A stretch of DNA of 64,000 bases, from the NCBI GenBank assembly GCA_024230435.1, contig JAAERL010001045.1, positions 62,001-126,000 of the forward strand, read 5' to 3'. The notes beneath the pieces were generated by a model. It saw nothing but the letters and a program-made list of their open reading frames with translations, had not been told where the DNA came from and did not search any database. Shown here one piece after another: positions 36,939-46,300 of this stretch (within the stretch, counting starts at the first letter, position 1; each line of letters opens with the position of its first letter). A program made the position numbers and the translations under genes. The DNA is from Desulfobacteraceae bacterium. GTDB lineage: Bacteria > Desulfobacterota > Desulfobacteria > Desulfobacterales > Desulfosarcinaceae.

Positions 36939-37937
36939 TTAAACTTCGATAGAAAACATTCTAACACCGGGGGAAGCCATCTGGCGATCGGCATAGCAGG
37001 ACGTATCGGCAGGACAAAATCCCATCCTGTTGTACAATTTAATCAGCGATGGATTGTTGGTCAGCGAGATAATCCGGGAAAATCCCTGTTGCCGCATGGC
37101 TTGAATGAATGCCTGAATCGTAAAAACGCCGACACGTTGATTTCGGAAACGTGTGGATATGGCCAGTGCCCCGATTTCCACGGTGTGTTGATCAATTGTT
37201 TTTTTTTCAACACAGCCCACAACAATGCCGTCTATCAGGGTAACGAAAAATCGGGACCGGTTTTTTAGAAGATAATCCTGCGTTCTGGGGATCAAGTATC
37301 CCTGGTCTTTATACAGGTTCAGAATTCCATTGATAATCCGGACATCGTCATCCGAACTGACCGGCTGAAAATACTCCACAAAGTTGTTGGCGATAAGTGT
37401 ACCGGCCCCCTCAATGGTAAACAATTCATGCTTAATGGCATGTTTGCCGGCCGGTAAAATATGAACGCGGTCATAACTGCCCTGATCGATGCGTGTGCAA
37501 ATCCGGTCAAGTACGCTTCTAAAATTTACATTGGCAATGAGATCTCCCCAGTCCTTTTCCTTGCTGCGCACCGCCGCAGTGGACAGGGCGTTGATTTTAT
37601 CGCCGGCTTGATCAATAAGCTGTTTACGCTCTAAAAAAATGAGCTTAAAAACATATTCTTCATGATCCAGCACGAAGCGGTAAAAATCCTTTTCCGGCGA
37701 TACCCTGACAATCCGCGTTTCAGGCAATCGCGTTTCAAGGGTTCTAAAATATTTTTGATTTGCAAAACGGTTGGGAATATTGTGGTACAGGACCGTTTTG
37801 ATTCCTTGCCGGTCCAAAAATTTCAGATCCGCCAAAATTTCGCTAAAGTGATCCCACAAAATACCTGCACGGCAAGCAATGCATACCGTCTTGCCTGTCA
37901 AAGTTTTTGTATATTCATCGATATAAAGCTGCGGCAT
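36939..37937 (-). CDS. ArgA-like GNAT acetyltransferase with reduced N-terminal domain
   Basis: About 332 residues. The C-terminal GNAT domain (about 190-330) contains IGALAISTRFRNQRVGVFTI (acetyl-CoA loop) and the ending LYNRMGFCP. The N-terminal 180 residues resemble a shortened amino-acid-kinase fold as in N-acetylglutamate synthase ArgA, including VHILPAGKHAIKHELFTIEG before the GNAT domain, similar to the ArgA junction. ArgA is about 440 aa, so the kinase-like part is reduced. Role in arginine synthesis is possible but unproven. ATG 37937 is preferred; 37973 is an alternative. Confidence 0.68.
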   Translation of the reverse strand: MPQLYIDEYTKTLTGKTVCIACRAGILWDHFSEILADLKFLDRQGIKTVLYHNIPNRFANQKYFRTLETRLPETRIVRVSPEKDFYRFVLDHEEYVFKLIFLERKQLIDQAGDKINALSTAAVRSKEKDWGDLIANVNFRSVLDRICTRIDQGSYDRVHILPAGKHAIKHELFTIEGAGTLIANNFVEYFQPVSSDDDVRIINGILNLYKDQGYLIPRTQDYLLKNRSRFFVTLIDGIVVGCVEKKTIDQHTVEIGALAISTRFRNQRVGVFTIQAFIQAMRQQGFSRIISLTNNPSLIKLYNRMGFCPADTSCYADRQMASPGVRMFSIEV

Positions 37938-38163
37938 TTTATTAAAAAATACTTCCTTTAAAAAAAAAATCAAGAAACAAATTGTTACTGCAAAATCCTT
38001 AGCAGTACGATTGCATGTATATCAAACCTATGGCCAAGCACAACCCTGCGGCGCAATAATGGTATATTGGCATCTTCCAAGATCCTAAACATGTCGCCGG
38101 TCACACGTGTCTGATGGGAAACCATTTTCCTTCGTATTCTGATTCAAATAATTGTCCCATACA

Positions 38164-38430
38164 TTTTGAACAAAAAAACAGGCGGCCCATTTTCTATGTT
38201 CTAATGCGATTGGCGGAAAAAAACATAACATCTTAACAAGATACCATATTGGCTTAGCTTTTTTTTCGTTTTCAAGGCGCGCCAAAGTCTGCATACTTTA
38301 CGTATTCGCACCTTTGGCATAACGCACAAGATACAAAAAAAAGACATGCAAGGTGGTTATTTAACACAAACCGCCTAAGCATAGTACGGGGCATAGCAAG
38401 GGCCGGAGTTAGCCGCCATTTTGTTTTTTT
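38164..38430. repeat. Small palindrome interrupted by a PAL1 copy
   Basis: Left part TTTTGAACAAAAAAACAGGC GGCCCATTTTCTAT and right part GCATAGCAAGGGCCGGAGTT AGCCGCCATTTTG pair through AGGCGGC/GCCGCC(T)-like arms. An uninterrupted relative is at 31971-32035. The simplest reading is that PAL1 inserted into this unit. Confidence 0.5.
38204..38378 (+). repeat. PAL1 repeat, full copy upstream of tnaT
   Basis: A 175-bp copy: AATGCGATTGGCGGAAAAAA at the left, core CAAGGCGCGCCAAAGTCTGC ... GCACCTTTGGCATAACG, right end AACACAAACCGCCTAA. It lies between the diverging ArgA-like and tnaT genes. The other parts of this 620-bp gap hold the split palindrome at 38164-38430 and, at 38060-38093, TATTGGCATCTTCCAAGATC, a word also inside the copy at 48371. 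Confidence 0.88.
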
Positions 38431-38596
38431 ATAGCTGCAGTTGGATTCTGCAGCCGTCTTGTGATACAAGGGAAGTCTTTTTTTTCATTTCACATAATGT
38501 TGGCAAAGGATAAACAGCTTTACATCATTGAATTGGGTTTTGGTTAAAGAAGCCTTGTATCCACTACACGGGGTAAAAAAACAGAAAGGATAATGA

Positions 38597-39985
38597 GTGA
38601 AAATGAAGACAGGAAGAGAACAATGGGGTTCGAGAATCGGTTTCATATTAGCAGCAGCAGGATCCGCAATCGGATTGGGGAACATTTGGAAATTTCCGTA
38701 TATTACAGGTGAAAACGGCGGAGGCGTCTTTGTTCTCATCTACCTTGGATGTATCGCTTTAATTGGAACACCGATACTTATAGCAGAAATATTGATCGGC
38801 CGCTCCACTCAAAAATCATCAGTTAGTGCATTTAGCGATCTTGCCGGAAAAGAGAGTAATTGGCGGATGGTGGGTTTTTTAGGAGTTGGAGCCGGATTCA
38901 TTATCCTGTCTTATTATAGTGTCGTGGCTGGTTGGGCCATGAACTATACGTTTATGTCAATTACAAATTTTTTTGAAGGAAAGTCCGCTGAACAGATCGG
39001 AGCCACCTTCGGCACATTATTCACCTCGGCGGATATAAATTTGCTCTGGCATACGGTATTCATGGTCATGACGATCGGCGTGGTAATTGCCGGAGTGAAG
39101 AGAGGAATTGAAAAATGGAATAAAATTTTAATGCCGCTTTTACTCGGTATTTTTCTTTTACTGGCTATTTTTTCCATATTCCTGCCAGGGTGGAAAGCCG
39201 CTGTAAATTTTGTTTTCTATCCTCATTTGGATAAGCTGAAACCTTCCGGAGTGCTTGAAGCGCTGGGGCATTCGTTTTTTACCCTGAGCCTGGGTATGGG
39301 AACTATGATTACATATGGAAGCTATTTGAACAAAAAAACAAATGTTGTAAAATCTGCAGTTATGGTTTCCGCTTTAGATACAGGTATTGCTCTGCTGGCT
39401 TGCCTGGTGATGTTCCCCATCGTTTTTTCATTTGGTCATGATCCAAGCGCCGGACCGGGGCTGGTTTTTAAGACATTGCCAATCATATTTGGAGAAATCG
39501 GCAATATCGGAATGTTGTTGTCTATTATCTTTTTTGCCCTTTTGGTGTTTGCAGCGCTTTCATCCGCCGTATCCATGTTAGAAGTAACCACCGCGTACCT
39601 GATTGACGAAAAAGGCTGGAGCCGCAAAAAAGCCACTTATATCACCGGGGGCGCGATTTATTTGTTTGGCATCCCAAGCGCCACGGCAGGAGCGAACACA
39701 ATTTTTCCGGATTGGGCCGGTATGTATGGGAAAAACTTTTTTGATTCCTTTGATTACCTCGCCAGCAATTGGATGCTGCCGTTAGGCGGTCTTTTTGTTG
39801 CAATTTATGCGGGATGGTTCATGGACCCCATGCTTAGACAAGCGGAATTTAAAGGGGGTACCAAGTTCACCCAAAGCTGGTTCTATTCAGTATGGCTTTT
39901 CTTTTTGAAATTTATTGCTCCCTTGGCGGTTATTCTCATTATAGCTCAGCGCGTCGGAGTGATCGATATTGACAAATGGATTTAA
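38597..39985 (+). CDS. tnaT: Sodium-dependent amino acid transporter, NSS family (TnaT-like)
   Basis: A 462-residue neurotransmitter:sodium symporter family protein with about 11-12 helices. The family signature GSAIGLGNIWKFPYITGENG in TM1, with Na+ and substrate ligands, is intact; the second half-site is in HSFFTLSLGMGTMITYGSYL (TM6). The gene lies just upstream of tryptophanase, and a bacterial NSS member (TnaT) is known to carry tryptophan, so tryptophan uptake is likely. GTG start at 38597 has AAAGGA 8 nt upstream. Confidence 0.9.
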   Translation: MKMKTGREQWGSRIGFILAAAGSAIGLGNIWKFPYITGENGGGVFVLIYLGCIALIGTPILIAEILIGRSTQKSSVSAFSDLAGKESNWRMVGFLGVGAGFIILSYYSVVAGWAMNYTFMSITNFFEGKSAEQIGATFGTLFTSADINLLWHTVFMVMTIGVVIAGVKRGIEKWNKILMPLLLGIFLLLAIFSIFLPGWKAAVNFVFYPHLDKLKPSGVLEALGHSFFTLSLGMGTMITYGSYLNKKTNVVKSAVMVSALDTGIALLACLVMFPIVFSFGHDPSAGPGLVFKTLPIIFGEIGNIGMLLSIIFFALLVFAALSSAVSMLEVTTAYLIDEKGWSRKKATYITGGAIYLFGIPSATAGANTIFPDWAGMYGKNFFDSFDYLASNWMLPLGGLFVAIYAGWFMDPMLRQAEFKGGTKFTQSWFYSVWLFFLKFIAPLAVILIIAQRVGVIDIDKWI

Positions 39986-40007
39986 TTGACTAAGCAACAG
40001 TTAACTT

Positions 40008-40036
40008 AAAGGCGCCGTTTTTGGCGCCTTTTTTAT
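40008..40036 (+). terminator. Intrinsic terminator between tnaT and tnaA
   Basis: AAAGGCGCC (40008-40016), a loop of about 6 nt and GGCGCCTTTTTT (40023-40034): a clear rho-independent terminator. It lies only 25 bp before the tnaA start codon and ahead of its ribosome binding site, so it separates the two genes or acts as an attenuator. Confidence 0.88.
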
Positions 40037-40060
40037 TCAAAGTCAGGAGGAAAGATACAG

Positions 40061-41443
40061 ATGTCAAATTCGCACCTTGCTGAACCATTTAAGATAAAAA
40101 TGATCGAGCCTATCCGTAAAATTTCGCGGGAAGAACGTTTAAAAGCCTTGCAGGAAGCCGGGTACAATCCGTTTCTATTAAAAGCTAAGGACATATATAT
40201 TGACCTGTTGACAGATAGCGGCACTGGAGCCATGAGCGACAGGCAATGGGCAGGGCTGATGTTAGGTGATGAATCTTATGCCGGCAGCACAAATTATTAC
40301 AACTTGTCTGAAGCCGTAAAAGATGTGTTCGGGTATGCTTTAACGATTCCGACTCATCAGGGCCGCGGAGCGGAGCAGATTCTGTTTCCAATGTTAATTA
40401 AAAAAGGCCAGCATGTGTTGGGCAACATGCACTTTGATACTACAAAAGCACACATAGAGCTGGCCGGCGGACACGCCCGGAATTTTATTGCAGATACCGC
40501 ATTTGATACGGCAACCTATGACCCGTTTAAAGGCAATTTTGATGTCCCGAAAATGGAACGATTTATTAAAGAAGCCGGATCGGAAAATATCGCCTTTATC
40601 CTTGTGACTGTTACATGTAATTCGGCCGGTGGTCAGCCGGTATCCATGGAAAATATTAAGCAGGTCAAAGAGTGCGCCGACCGTTATGGAATTCGAATGT
40701 TTTTTGACGCGGCGCGATTTGCCGAGAACGCCTATTTTATCAAACAGCGCGAACAAGGCTATGCCAATGTTTGCGTAGCAGATATCATTCGTGAGATGTT
40801 TTCTTACGGACAAGGAGCCACGGTGAGCGCAAAAAAGGACGGCCTTGTGAATATCGGCGGTCTGCTGTGTTTTAAAGAAGATGAGGCGTTATTTAACGAA
40901 TGCCGGACCATGACTGTTCCCCTGGAAGGATTTCCCACTTATGGAGGATTGGCCGGACGGGATATAGAATGTCTTGCACGGGGAATTCGTGAAGTTGTTG
41001 ATGACGATTACCTCGAATATCGTATCAGTCAGGTGGCATACTTAGGCGACCGGTTGCGGGAAGGCGGCGTGCAGATTCAGTATCCTACAGGAGGACATGC
41101 CGTGTTTGTGGATGCGGCAAAATTACTTCCTCATATACCCCCTGAACAATTTCCCGCTCACGCGCTTGCCAACGAACTTTATATTGAAAGCGCTGTTCGT
41201 ACGGTAGAAGTCGGTTCGCTATTAATGGGACGAGATCCGGAAACCGGAAAACAACAAAAATCGCCAATGGAGCTGCTGCGTTTAACAATCCCGCGCAGAA
41301 CTTATACTAACAACCATATGGATGTTGTTGCAGACGGTTTAATTAAAATCAAAGAACGCAGTAAAGAAGTTCGCGGTGTTGAATTTACCAGCGAACCAAA
41401 AATTCTGCGGCATTTTACCGCCCGCTTTAAACAGATTGACTAA
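40061..41443 (+). CDS. tnaA: Tryptophanase
   Basis: A 460-residue PLP-dependent beta-eliminating lyase that splits tryptophan to indole, pyruvate and ammonia. Motifs: [48 protein letters not shown], and the PLP lysine in SAKKDG (258-259). It is tryptophanase and not tyrosine phenol-lyase because the position of the TPL phenol-binding Arg381 is Val ([10 protein letters not shown]), as the Ile in TnaA. The ending [12 protein letters not shown] is normal. AGGAGGAAAG precedes the ATG. Its TAA stop is the first triplet of a PAL1 repeat. Confidence 0.95.
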   Translation: MSNSHLAEPFKIKMIEPIRKISREERLKALQEAGYNPFLLKAKDIYIDLLTDSGTGAMSDRQWAGLMLGDESYAGSTNYYNLSEAVKDVFGYALTIPTHQGRGAEQILFPMLIKKGQHVLGNMHFDTTKAHIELAGGHARNFIADTAFDTATYDPFKGNFDVPKMERFIKEAGSENIAFILVTVTCNSAGGQPVSMENIKQVKECADRYGIRMFFDAARFAENAYFIKQREQGYANVCVADIIREMFSYGQGATVSAKKDGLVNIGGLLCFKEDEALFNECRTMTVPLEGFPTYGGLAGRDIECLARGIREVVDDDYLEYRISQVAYLGDRLREGGVQIQYPTGGHAVFVDAAKLLPHIPPEQFPAHALANELYIESAVRTVEVGSLLMGRDPETGKQQKSPMELLRLTIPRRTYTNNHMDVVADGLIKIKERSKEVRGVEFTSEPKILRHFTARFKQID

Positions 41444-41619
41444 GGCGATTGGCGGAAAAAATATAACATCTTAACTGATACCATATTGGGCTTAGATTTT
41501 TTTTCGTCTTTAAGGCATGCAAAAGTTTGCATGCTTAACGTATTCGAACCTTTGGAATAACACACAAGACGGGAAAAAAGACATACAAGACGGTATATTC
41601 TTTAACACAAATCGCCTAA
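41441..41619 (+). repeat. PAL1 repeat, full copy abutting tnaA stop
   Basis: A 179-bp copy starting TAAGGCGATTGGCGGAAAAA, where TAA is the tnaA stop codon. Core CAAAAGTTTGCATGCTTAAC ... GAACCTTTGGAATAAC, right end TTTAACACAAATCGCCTAA. Confidence 0.9.
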
Positions 41620-41800
41620 GGGCGTAGAGGGTGTAAATAATTAACAATCACAGGTGTTTAGTCCCGGATTAGGTCATGCCGGCAGATGGCTGCGCCACAC
41701 CCTTTAGATGTAAGGATGAGGCTGTTGCCATCCCGGCGCAAACACGAAGCTTCACGTTGAAACAAAGCCGGTGTTTTTTGGGCAAGGGGAAGCTGCAATG

Positions 41801-42145
41801 TTAGCAGCGGCTAATCAAAAGCAGCGGCCCAGGATTTTCCGGTCTGTTTCGAAAATAGACAGGCGTATTTATCCCGGCATAACCAAGACAGATGCCGTTT
41901 GTGTTTACGGTAAAAATTTCGGGCCGGGCGCCGATGTCATTGATCGTCCAATATGTATAATCTTTACGCGTGGATGCCGCCAAGCCTGACACCCCGGCCT
42001 GGGCTTCATGCTTAAGATGGCCTGCTTGAAAAGTCTTTACGAATATAAATGCATTTGGTACTGTAGCCAGTGTTGTGTTGTGCTGTAATTGATGAACAGG
42101 GCTGTTAGGAATACCCCCAGCCGTCATGATCAGAAGGCGTTTCAT
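41801..42145 (-). CDS. Possible small protein, unknown function
   Basis: ATG 42145 is preceded by AAAGGTGG, a good ribosome binding site, and opens a 114-residue frame beginning MKRLLIMTAGGIPNSPVHQL. No family, signal peptide or membrane helix is recognised, and a second frame is open on the other strand, so it may be spurious. It lies alone in the 880-bp gap after tnaA; the rest of that gap (41620-41800 and 42146-42500) shows no further feature. Confidence 0.3.
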   Translation of the reverse strand: MKRLLIMTAGGIPNSPVHQLQHNTTLATVPNAFIFVKTFQAGHLKHEAQAGVSGLAASTRKDYTYWTINDIGARPEIFTVNTNGICLGYAGINTPVYFRNRPENPGPLLLISRC

Positions 42146-42500
42146 AAGCCACCTTTGGTTATCTTGCAGAGATAATAACATGACGGCCTTTTACCCGCCT
42201 CATCCTATCCGGTCAAGGATAAGGGCGATGAATCTGATGATTACTCCAATCTTGCATGCCTTTGAATTTATTTTCGTGAATGGACACAGCAAATGAGTAT
42301 GCACCTTGTGACGAAAAAAACGAAAATGAATCCAAATCCACCGTTATAACGGATGATTTGAGACCTGTTCGCTTCTTAGGTCTAATTCAGGCTTTTTGAA
42401 AATGACTGCTGTTGAAATGACGATAGAGACTGCTGAAAATGTGAATCTGTAACTGAACTGCTGAACTGCTGAACGAACCTGTCTGAGGAGGCCCCCCGCC

Positions 42501-43046
42501 ATGTACCTGTCACCTATCCAGAAATCGTCGCCTGTCCCAAAATCAATCCTGTACTTACTTGTATTTGTTTGGACCATCGTGTTCCTGTTAGCCGGTCTTG
42601 AGCAGGTCCATGCCGATTCGCCTTATGATACGTATCTGTGGGTTGCCAAGCAAATGAATATTAAAACTATTCCGCAAATGCCTGAAATCAGGTTTGTGGG
42701 AAAAAAAGAGCTTCAGAAAGCGTTTATAAAAGGCAACAAAGAATCTTATATGCGTTGGGAAACCGAATTCGGTCATATTCAGGCCCAAAAAATAATGGAT
42801 CGTTATCTGAAAGTTGTTGTAGGACTTTTTATTCCCAAAACTGAGACTGTATATATTTGCAATACGTTATCGCCTTGCCGTCGCGCTGCGGTGCTTGCCC
42901 ATGAGATGTGCCATTTTTTTCAGCATATCGCCCATGGAGTTATTGATCCTAATGAATATGAAGCAGATGCCTTGCATATGGTCAGGGAGAAGCAAGCTTA
43001 CAAAATTGAGGGGCAATATCAGGACTCTTTTTGTAATGCCAAATAA
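42501..43046 (+). CDS. Small exported HEXXH putative metalloprotein
   Basis: A 181-residue protein with an N-terminal hydrophobic signal (about 15-38, cleavage near VHADS) and a zincin-type motif HEMCH at 134-138 in RRAAVLAHEMCHFFQHIAHG. A possible third ligand is in EYEADALHM (152-160), the pattern ExxA found in HEXXH peptidases of the gluzincin type. It resembles small secreted proteins of the DUF6647 kind. Substrate unknown. GGAGG lies about 12 nt upstream of the ATG. It converges on the methyltransferase. Confidence 0.78.
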   Translation: MYLSPIQKSSPVPKSILYLLVFVWTIVFLLAGLEQVHADSPYDTYLWVAKQMNIKTIPQMPEIRFVGKKELQKAFIKGNKESYMRWETEFGHIQAQKIMDRYLKVVVGLFIPKTETVYICNTLSPCRRAAVLAHEMCHFFQHIAHGVIDPNEYEADALHMVREKQAYKIEGQYQDSFCNAK

Positions 43047-43072
43047 GTCCATCCAATAGTTCAATGAATGGA

Positions 43073-43969
43073 TTAATCTGATTTTACTGCAAGTGTCGTT
43101 TTGCTTACCCCTGGGAGTAATATTTTGTAACGGGTTGCTTTTTCCACAGCTTGGGCTAACACGCCGAATCCGCAGCTGCATATCCCCAAGATCGGATTTG
43201 CAGGCAGAGTATAACCGCCGGTGCAGGTAATGACCGGATCATAACCGCATTGTTTTAAAAGCATTCCGATGGCGCCTGGTGAAAAGTCAAAAAGGTGGTA
43301 AGGGCTGTGATAGATATCAAATTTACGGGCCAAAGGTCCCAGCAAACGAACAATGGGAGTGCTATGGGGCCAACGCAAAAGCAACACTCCTTTAGGTTTT
43401 AACCAGTTTCGCAGACGATTGAGCATTGCTTTAGGATCAACCAAATGCTCAATCACATAAAAAAGGGTAATCACATCAAAACAATCGTCCGGCCAGCGAG
43501 CCTGTTCCACCGGTTGCCCGGATACAGGCAATCTTAATTGCTCACGGGCGTAACGGCGTCCGGCGGGCGAGATTTCAAGACCTTGCACCCGCCATCCCCG
43601 CCGGGCCATCTCTTTTAGAAAAAAACCATAGCCGCAGCCCACATCCAACACCTTGCCGGGTTTAGCCTTTTCGCGGGCCGGAGCATGAGCTTGAATCAGA
43701 TCCGCTGCGCGTTGAATCGGCAGACGCATCATACGTTGCCAGTCGGCAATAATTTGCTTATCCGATGAAAGATAATCATCATAAGCGTTTACGGCCGCAG
43801 CGTTATCGGGGCCTGGGTAAAGGCGCACCAGGCTGCAACGGGTACACTTATAGTAGAAGTATTGATTTTTTTGAAAAATCAGCTTGAAAATTTGGCCGGA
43901 ACAAAGCAGGCACTCGATTTTTGGGGTTGGATGGACTGGCACATCAACCTGTTCAGCTTTTCTCAGCAT
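43073..43969 (-). CDS. Class I SAM-dependent methyltransferase with N-terminal Cys pairs
   Basis: A 298-residue protein. The first 60 residues hold two CxxC pairs (IECLLCSG and YKCTRCSLVRLYP), a zinc-ribbon-like module common in methyltransferases of surface-polysaccharide loci. The methyltransferase core follows: motif I KVLDVGCGYGFFLKEMA, then DCFDVITLFYVIEHLVDP. Substrate unknown. It overlaps the 3' end of the SRPBCC lipoprotein gene by 17 nt, so the two form an operon. Confidence 0.9.
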   Translation of the reverse strand: MLRKAEQVDVPVHPTPKIECLLCSGQIFKLIFQKNQYFYYKCTRCSLVRLYPGPDNAAAVNAYDDYLSSDKQIIADWQRMMRLPIQRAADLIQAHAPAREKAKPGKVLDVGCGYGFFLKEMARRGWRVQGLEISPAGRRYAREQLRLPVSGQPVEQARWPDDCFDVITLFYVIEHLVDPKAMLNRLRNWLKPKGVLLLRWPHSTPIVRLLGPLARKFDIYHSPYHLFDFSPGAIGMLLKQCGYDPVITCTGGYTLPANPILGICSCGFGVLAQAVEKATRYKILLPGVSKTTLAVKSD

Positions 43970-44531
43970 GTTGTTTCAAATTGTCTAAAAGCGTTTCGAT
44001 GATCACATCATGACGTTTCCGGGCTTTGAAGTTCCAGATAAAAGTATGGAACCAGCCCTCAGGTGAAACGATAATTGTTTGAATAACAAGTGTTTTATCA
44101 TTTTTAGGTACCAATTCCCAAATTTCGGCGCCCCCTTTGAATAAGCCGTCAAGAAACGTTAACCTTGTCTTGCGATTGGAAACGACTTCTTGAACTTCAG
44201 AGTACCAGGAAAAGTTCAGCAGATGGTCGATATCTATTTTAAAGCGGCTTCCCTTGCGGTAAGGCGGCGGTGTATAAAAAGCAATATGGGTATATGCAGG
44301 AGCCAGCGAGGTATATTGTACCGGATCGGTCAAAATACCGAAAATTTTTTCGGGCGAGGCATTGATCAAACGGGAATGCTGGTTAATCTCGCCCGAATAA
44401 GAGTTATAGCGTTTATAAACGCTGGTTTGAGGGGTACTGCAAGCCAGGCAAAACAAAACGGTAAACAGTATCAGGACCCTTAAAAGAAAATACCGAAGGC
44501 AATTGTTACGGGAAAATGAGAGGATAGACAT
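43953..44531 (-). CDS. START/SRPBCC-domain lipoprotein
   Basis: About 192 residues. A lipoprotein signal ends in LFCLAC (Cys31), followed by an SRPBCC (polyketide cyclase/START) fold: INASPEKIFGILTDPVQYTS opens the domain, and TRLTFLDGLFKGGAEIWELV lies in the sheet. Such domains bind hydrophobic ligands, which fits the neighbouring lipid-type genes. The frame opens at 44642; ATG 44531 is chosen because it starts the signal. It diverges from the acyltransferase operon. Confidence 0.75.
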   Translation of the reverse strand: MSILSFSRNNCLRYFLLRVLILFTVLFCLACSTPQTSVYKRYNSYSGEINQHSRLINASPEKIFGILTDPVQYTSLAPAYTHIAFYTPPPYRKGSRFKIDIDHLLNFSWYSEVQEVVSNRKTRLTFLDGLFKGGAEIWELVPKNDKTLVIQTIIVSPEGWFHTFIWNFKARKRHDVIIETLLDNLKQHAEKS

Positions 44532-44703
44532 TGCTGTTAGGACCCAATTGACTTTAAAATATAGGTAATTACAATAACCGGACATCAATGACGAATTAAG
44601 GTCTTTGGAGTTACAAGACTTTAAAAAATAACCACAATTCACTATTGGTGTAAAGTTTTTTTCATCGAATCCGCCGTTTTTGATCGTAAGGAATATTGAA
44701 AAT

Positions 44704-45609
44704 ATGCGCCAGCACGCATTTGATTCACCGTTATCATACTATGCAATCTACTATACGGTACGCTACCTTCCCAGGAGGATATGCCGGTTGCTTGGACACC
44801 TCGTGGGCCGGATAATCTATATTGTTTCTAAAAATGATTGTAAAAATCTGGCCCGCAACTTTTCCCTGGCTTTGGGCAAACCCGTTCATCACCCGGATGT
44901 ACGCAAGGCCGTGCGCGGTATTTTCCTGAATTATTCGCGCTATATGATTGATTATTTCTTGTTTCCGCAACTTGATGCCGGGAAAGTCAAATCCTATTTC
45001 AGCACCATCCGGGGCCAACGCGTGCTTGACCAGTCCCTGGCCAAGGGCAAAGGCGTGATTCTTGTATCAGCTCATGTAGGTAATTGGGAAATCGGCGGTA
45101 ATTTACTCAGGGTCTTGAATTACCCGTTAACCGTTGTAGGCCTGCCCCATAATACAGACCGGACGAACATGCTGGTTACCCACTTAAGAAAGATCCGCGG
45201 CATCGATATCATTGAAGTCGGCCAATCAACTCTTTGCGTGGTTCCCATCATTGATGCGCTGCGCAAGAATCGTATTGTGGCCATGATAGGCGACCGCGAC
45301 CACCTGGGAACCGGACGGCCGGTAAATTTTCTTAACACTCAGATATGTCTTCCTATCGGGCCCATTGTGCTGGCCATGATTTCCGGTGCGGCTCTTATAC
45401 CGACATTTGTCATTGAAAAAGCAGACGGCACCTATTATGGTGTTCTTGAACAGCCTCTGCCCATTCAAACCAGTGGCGATCGTGATCATGCAATTGATTG
45501 CAACCTTCGTCGCCTAGCGGCTGTTTTTGAAACCTATATTCGACGTTACCCAGACCAATGGTATTGTCCCGATCCACTGATCAGTAAACCTGATAATCTT
45601 TTGAAGTAA
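44704..45609 (+). CDS. LpxL/HtrB-family lysophospholipid acyltransferase
   Basis: About 301 residues of the lipid A biosynthesis acyltransferase family. The catalytic HxxxxE is H124 and E129 in SAHVGNWEIGG, and IGDRDHLGTGRPVNF is the second conserved block. Members transfer acyl chains from acyl-ACP to lipid A or, in aryl polyene-type and ornithine-lipid loci, to other acceptors. ATG 44704 is preferred because AAGGA precedes it; the frame opens at TTG 44680. Its stop overlaps the next start (TAATG). Confidence 0.88.
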   Translation: MRQHAFDSPLSYYAIYYTVRYLPRRICRLLGHLVGRIIYIVSKNDCKNLARNFSLALGKPVHHPDVRKAVRGIFLNYSRYMIDYFLFPQLDAGKVKSYFSTIRGQRVLDQSLAKGKGVILVSAHVGNWEIGGNLLRVLNYPLTVVGLPHNTDRTNMLVTHLRKIRGIDIIEVGQSTLCVVPIIDALRKNRIVAMIGDRDHLGTGRPVNFLNTQICLPIGPIVLAMISGAALIPTFVIEKADGTYYGVLEQPLPIQTSGDRDHAIDCNLRRLAAVFETYIRRYPDQWYCPDPLISKPDNLLK

Positions 45610-46286
45610 TGAAATTAATTTACCCACATCGGCTTTATTTTCTCATATGTCTTACCGGCTTGTTTATTGTCTATGGTATCGTGGCGGCCGATGCCCCCGG
45701 CCTGGATAAACAAACGTTTGATGTGATTACCAAAATAAAAAAAGTCGAAAACTCCCTTAAAAGTTTCAGCGCCAATTTTATTCAGCTTCAGAAATCAGAC
45801 CTGCTTGAGTCAGTGGTGCGTTCACAAGGAACGATTTACTATGAAGCCGATGGTAAGCTGCTCATTAAAGTTACCAGCCCATCATCCTATAGCGTCCTTT
45901 TTGATGGAGAGTGGGTATTGATTCATGACCCGGAACAAAAACAGACAAAAAAACATAGTATTAGCGGAAAAGAGAACATTTTGAAGAAATATTTTGGTTT
46001 TGGTCAACCTATCGAAGATTTAATTCAGCGGTTTGAGGTCAAAGCAACGAAAAACATGCCGTTGCCGGATGTAACTCTGGTTATGAGACCCAAGAAACGC
46101 GCTATGGCCAAACGGGTAAGGTTGATTTCCGCGATAGTTGACGATCAACGATGGTTGCCTGGACAAATTTATGTTCAATTCAATCAAAAGGAATGGATTA
46201 GACTTACGTTAAACTTTAAAGCGGTTAACCAACCTCTGCCGCCCGATACCTTTATTCTGGACGGCTCGTCTGAAAAAAACGAATAG
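45609..46286 (+). CDS. LolA-like outer membrane lipoprotein carrier protein
   Basis: A 225-residue exported protein with an N-terminal signal (about 8-27) and the LolA/LppX fold: VENSLKSFSANFIQLQKSDL, GTIYYEADGKLLIKVTSPSS and WVLIHDPEQKQTKKHSI. LolA carries lipoproteins across the periplasm; LolA-like proteins inside fatty-acid-type gene sets are thought to carry the final lipid. Begins by TAATG overlap with the acyltransferase. Confidence 0.85.
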   Translation: MKLIYPHRLYFLICLTGLFIVYGIVAADAPGLDKQTFDVITKIKKVENSLKSFSANFIQLQKSDLLESVVRSQGTIYYEADGKLLIKVTSPSSYSVLFDGEWVLIHDPEQKQTKKHSISGKENILKKYFGFGQPIEDLIQRFEVKATKNMPLPDVTLVMRPKKRAMAKRVRLISAIVDDQRWLPGQIYVQFNQKEWIRLTLNFKAVNQPLPPDTFILDGSSEKNE

Positions 46287-46300
46287 AATAAGGAGATCTC

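Noticed and set aside
38492-38550. tnaC-like leader peptide before tnaT (MLAKDKQLYIIELGFG)
   Set aside because: No Trp codon, no ribosome binding site and no resemblance to TnaC.
40061-41443. Tyrosine phenol-lyase
   Set aside because: The TPL phenol-binding arginine position is Val, and overall motifs follow tryptophanase.
41771-41989. Plus-strand ORF of 72 aa after tnaA
   Set aside because: No ribosome binding site or family; overlaps a better-supported minus-strand candidate.
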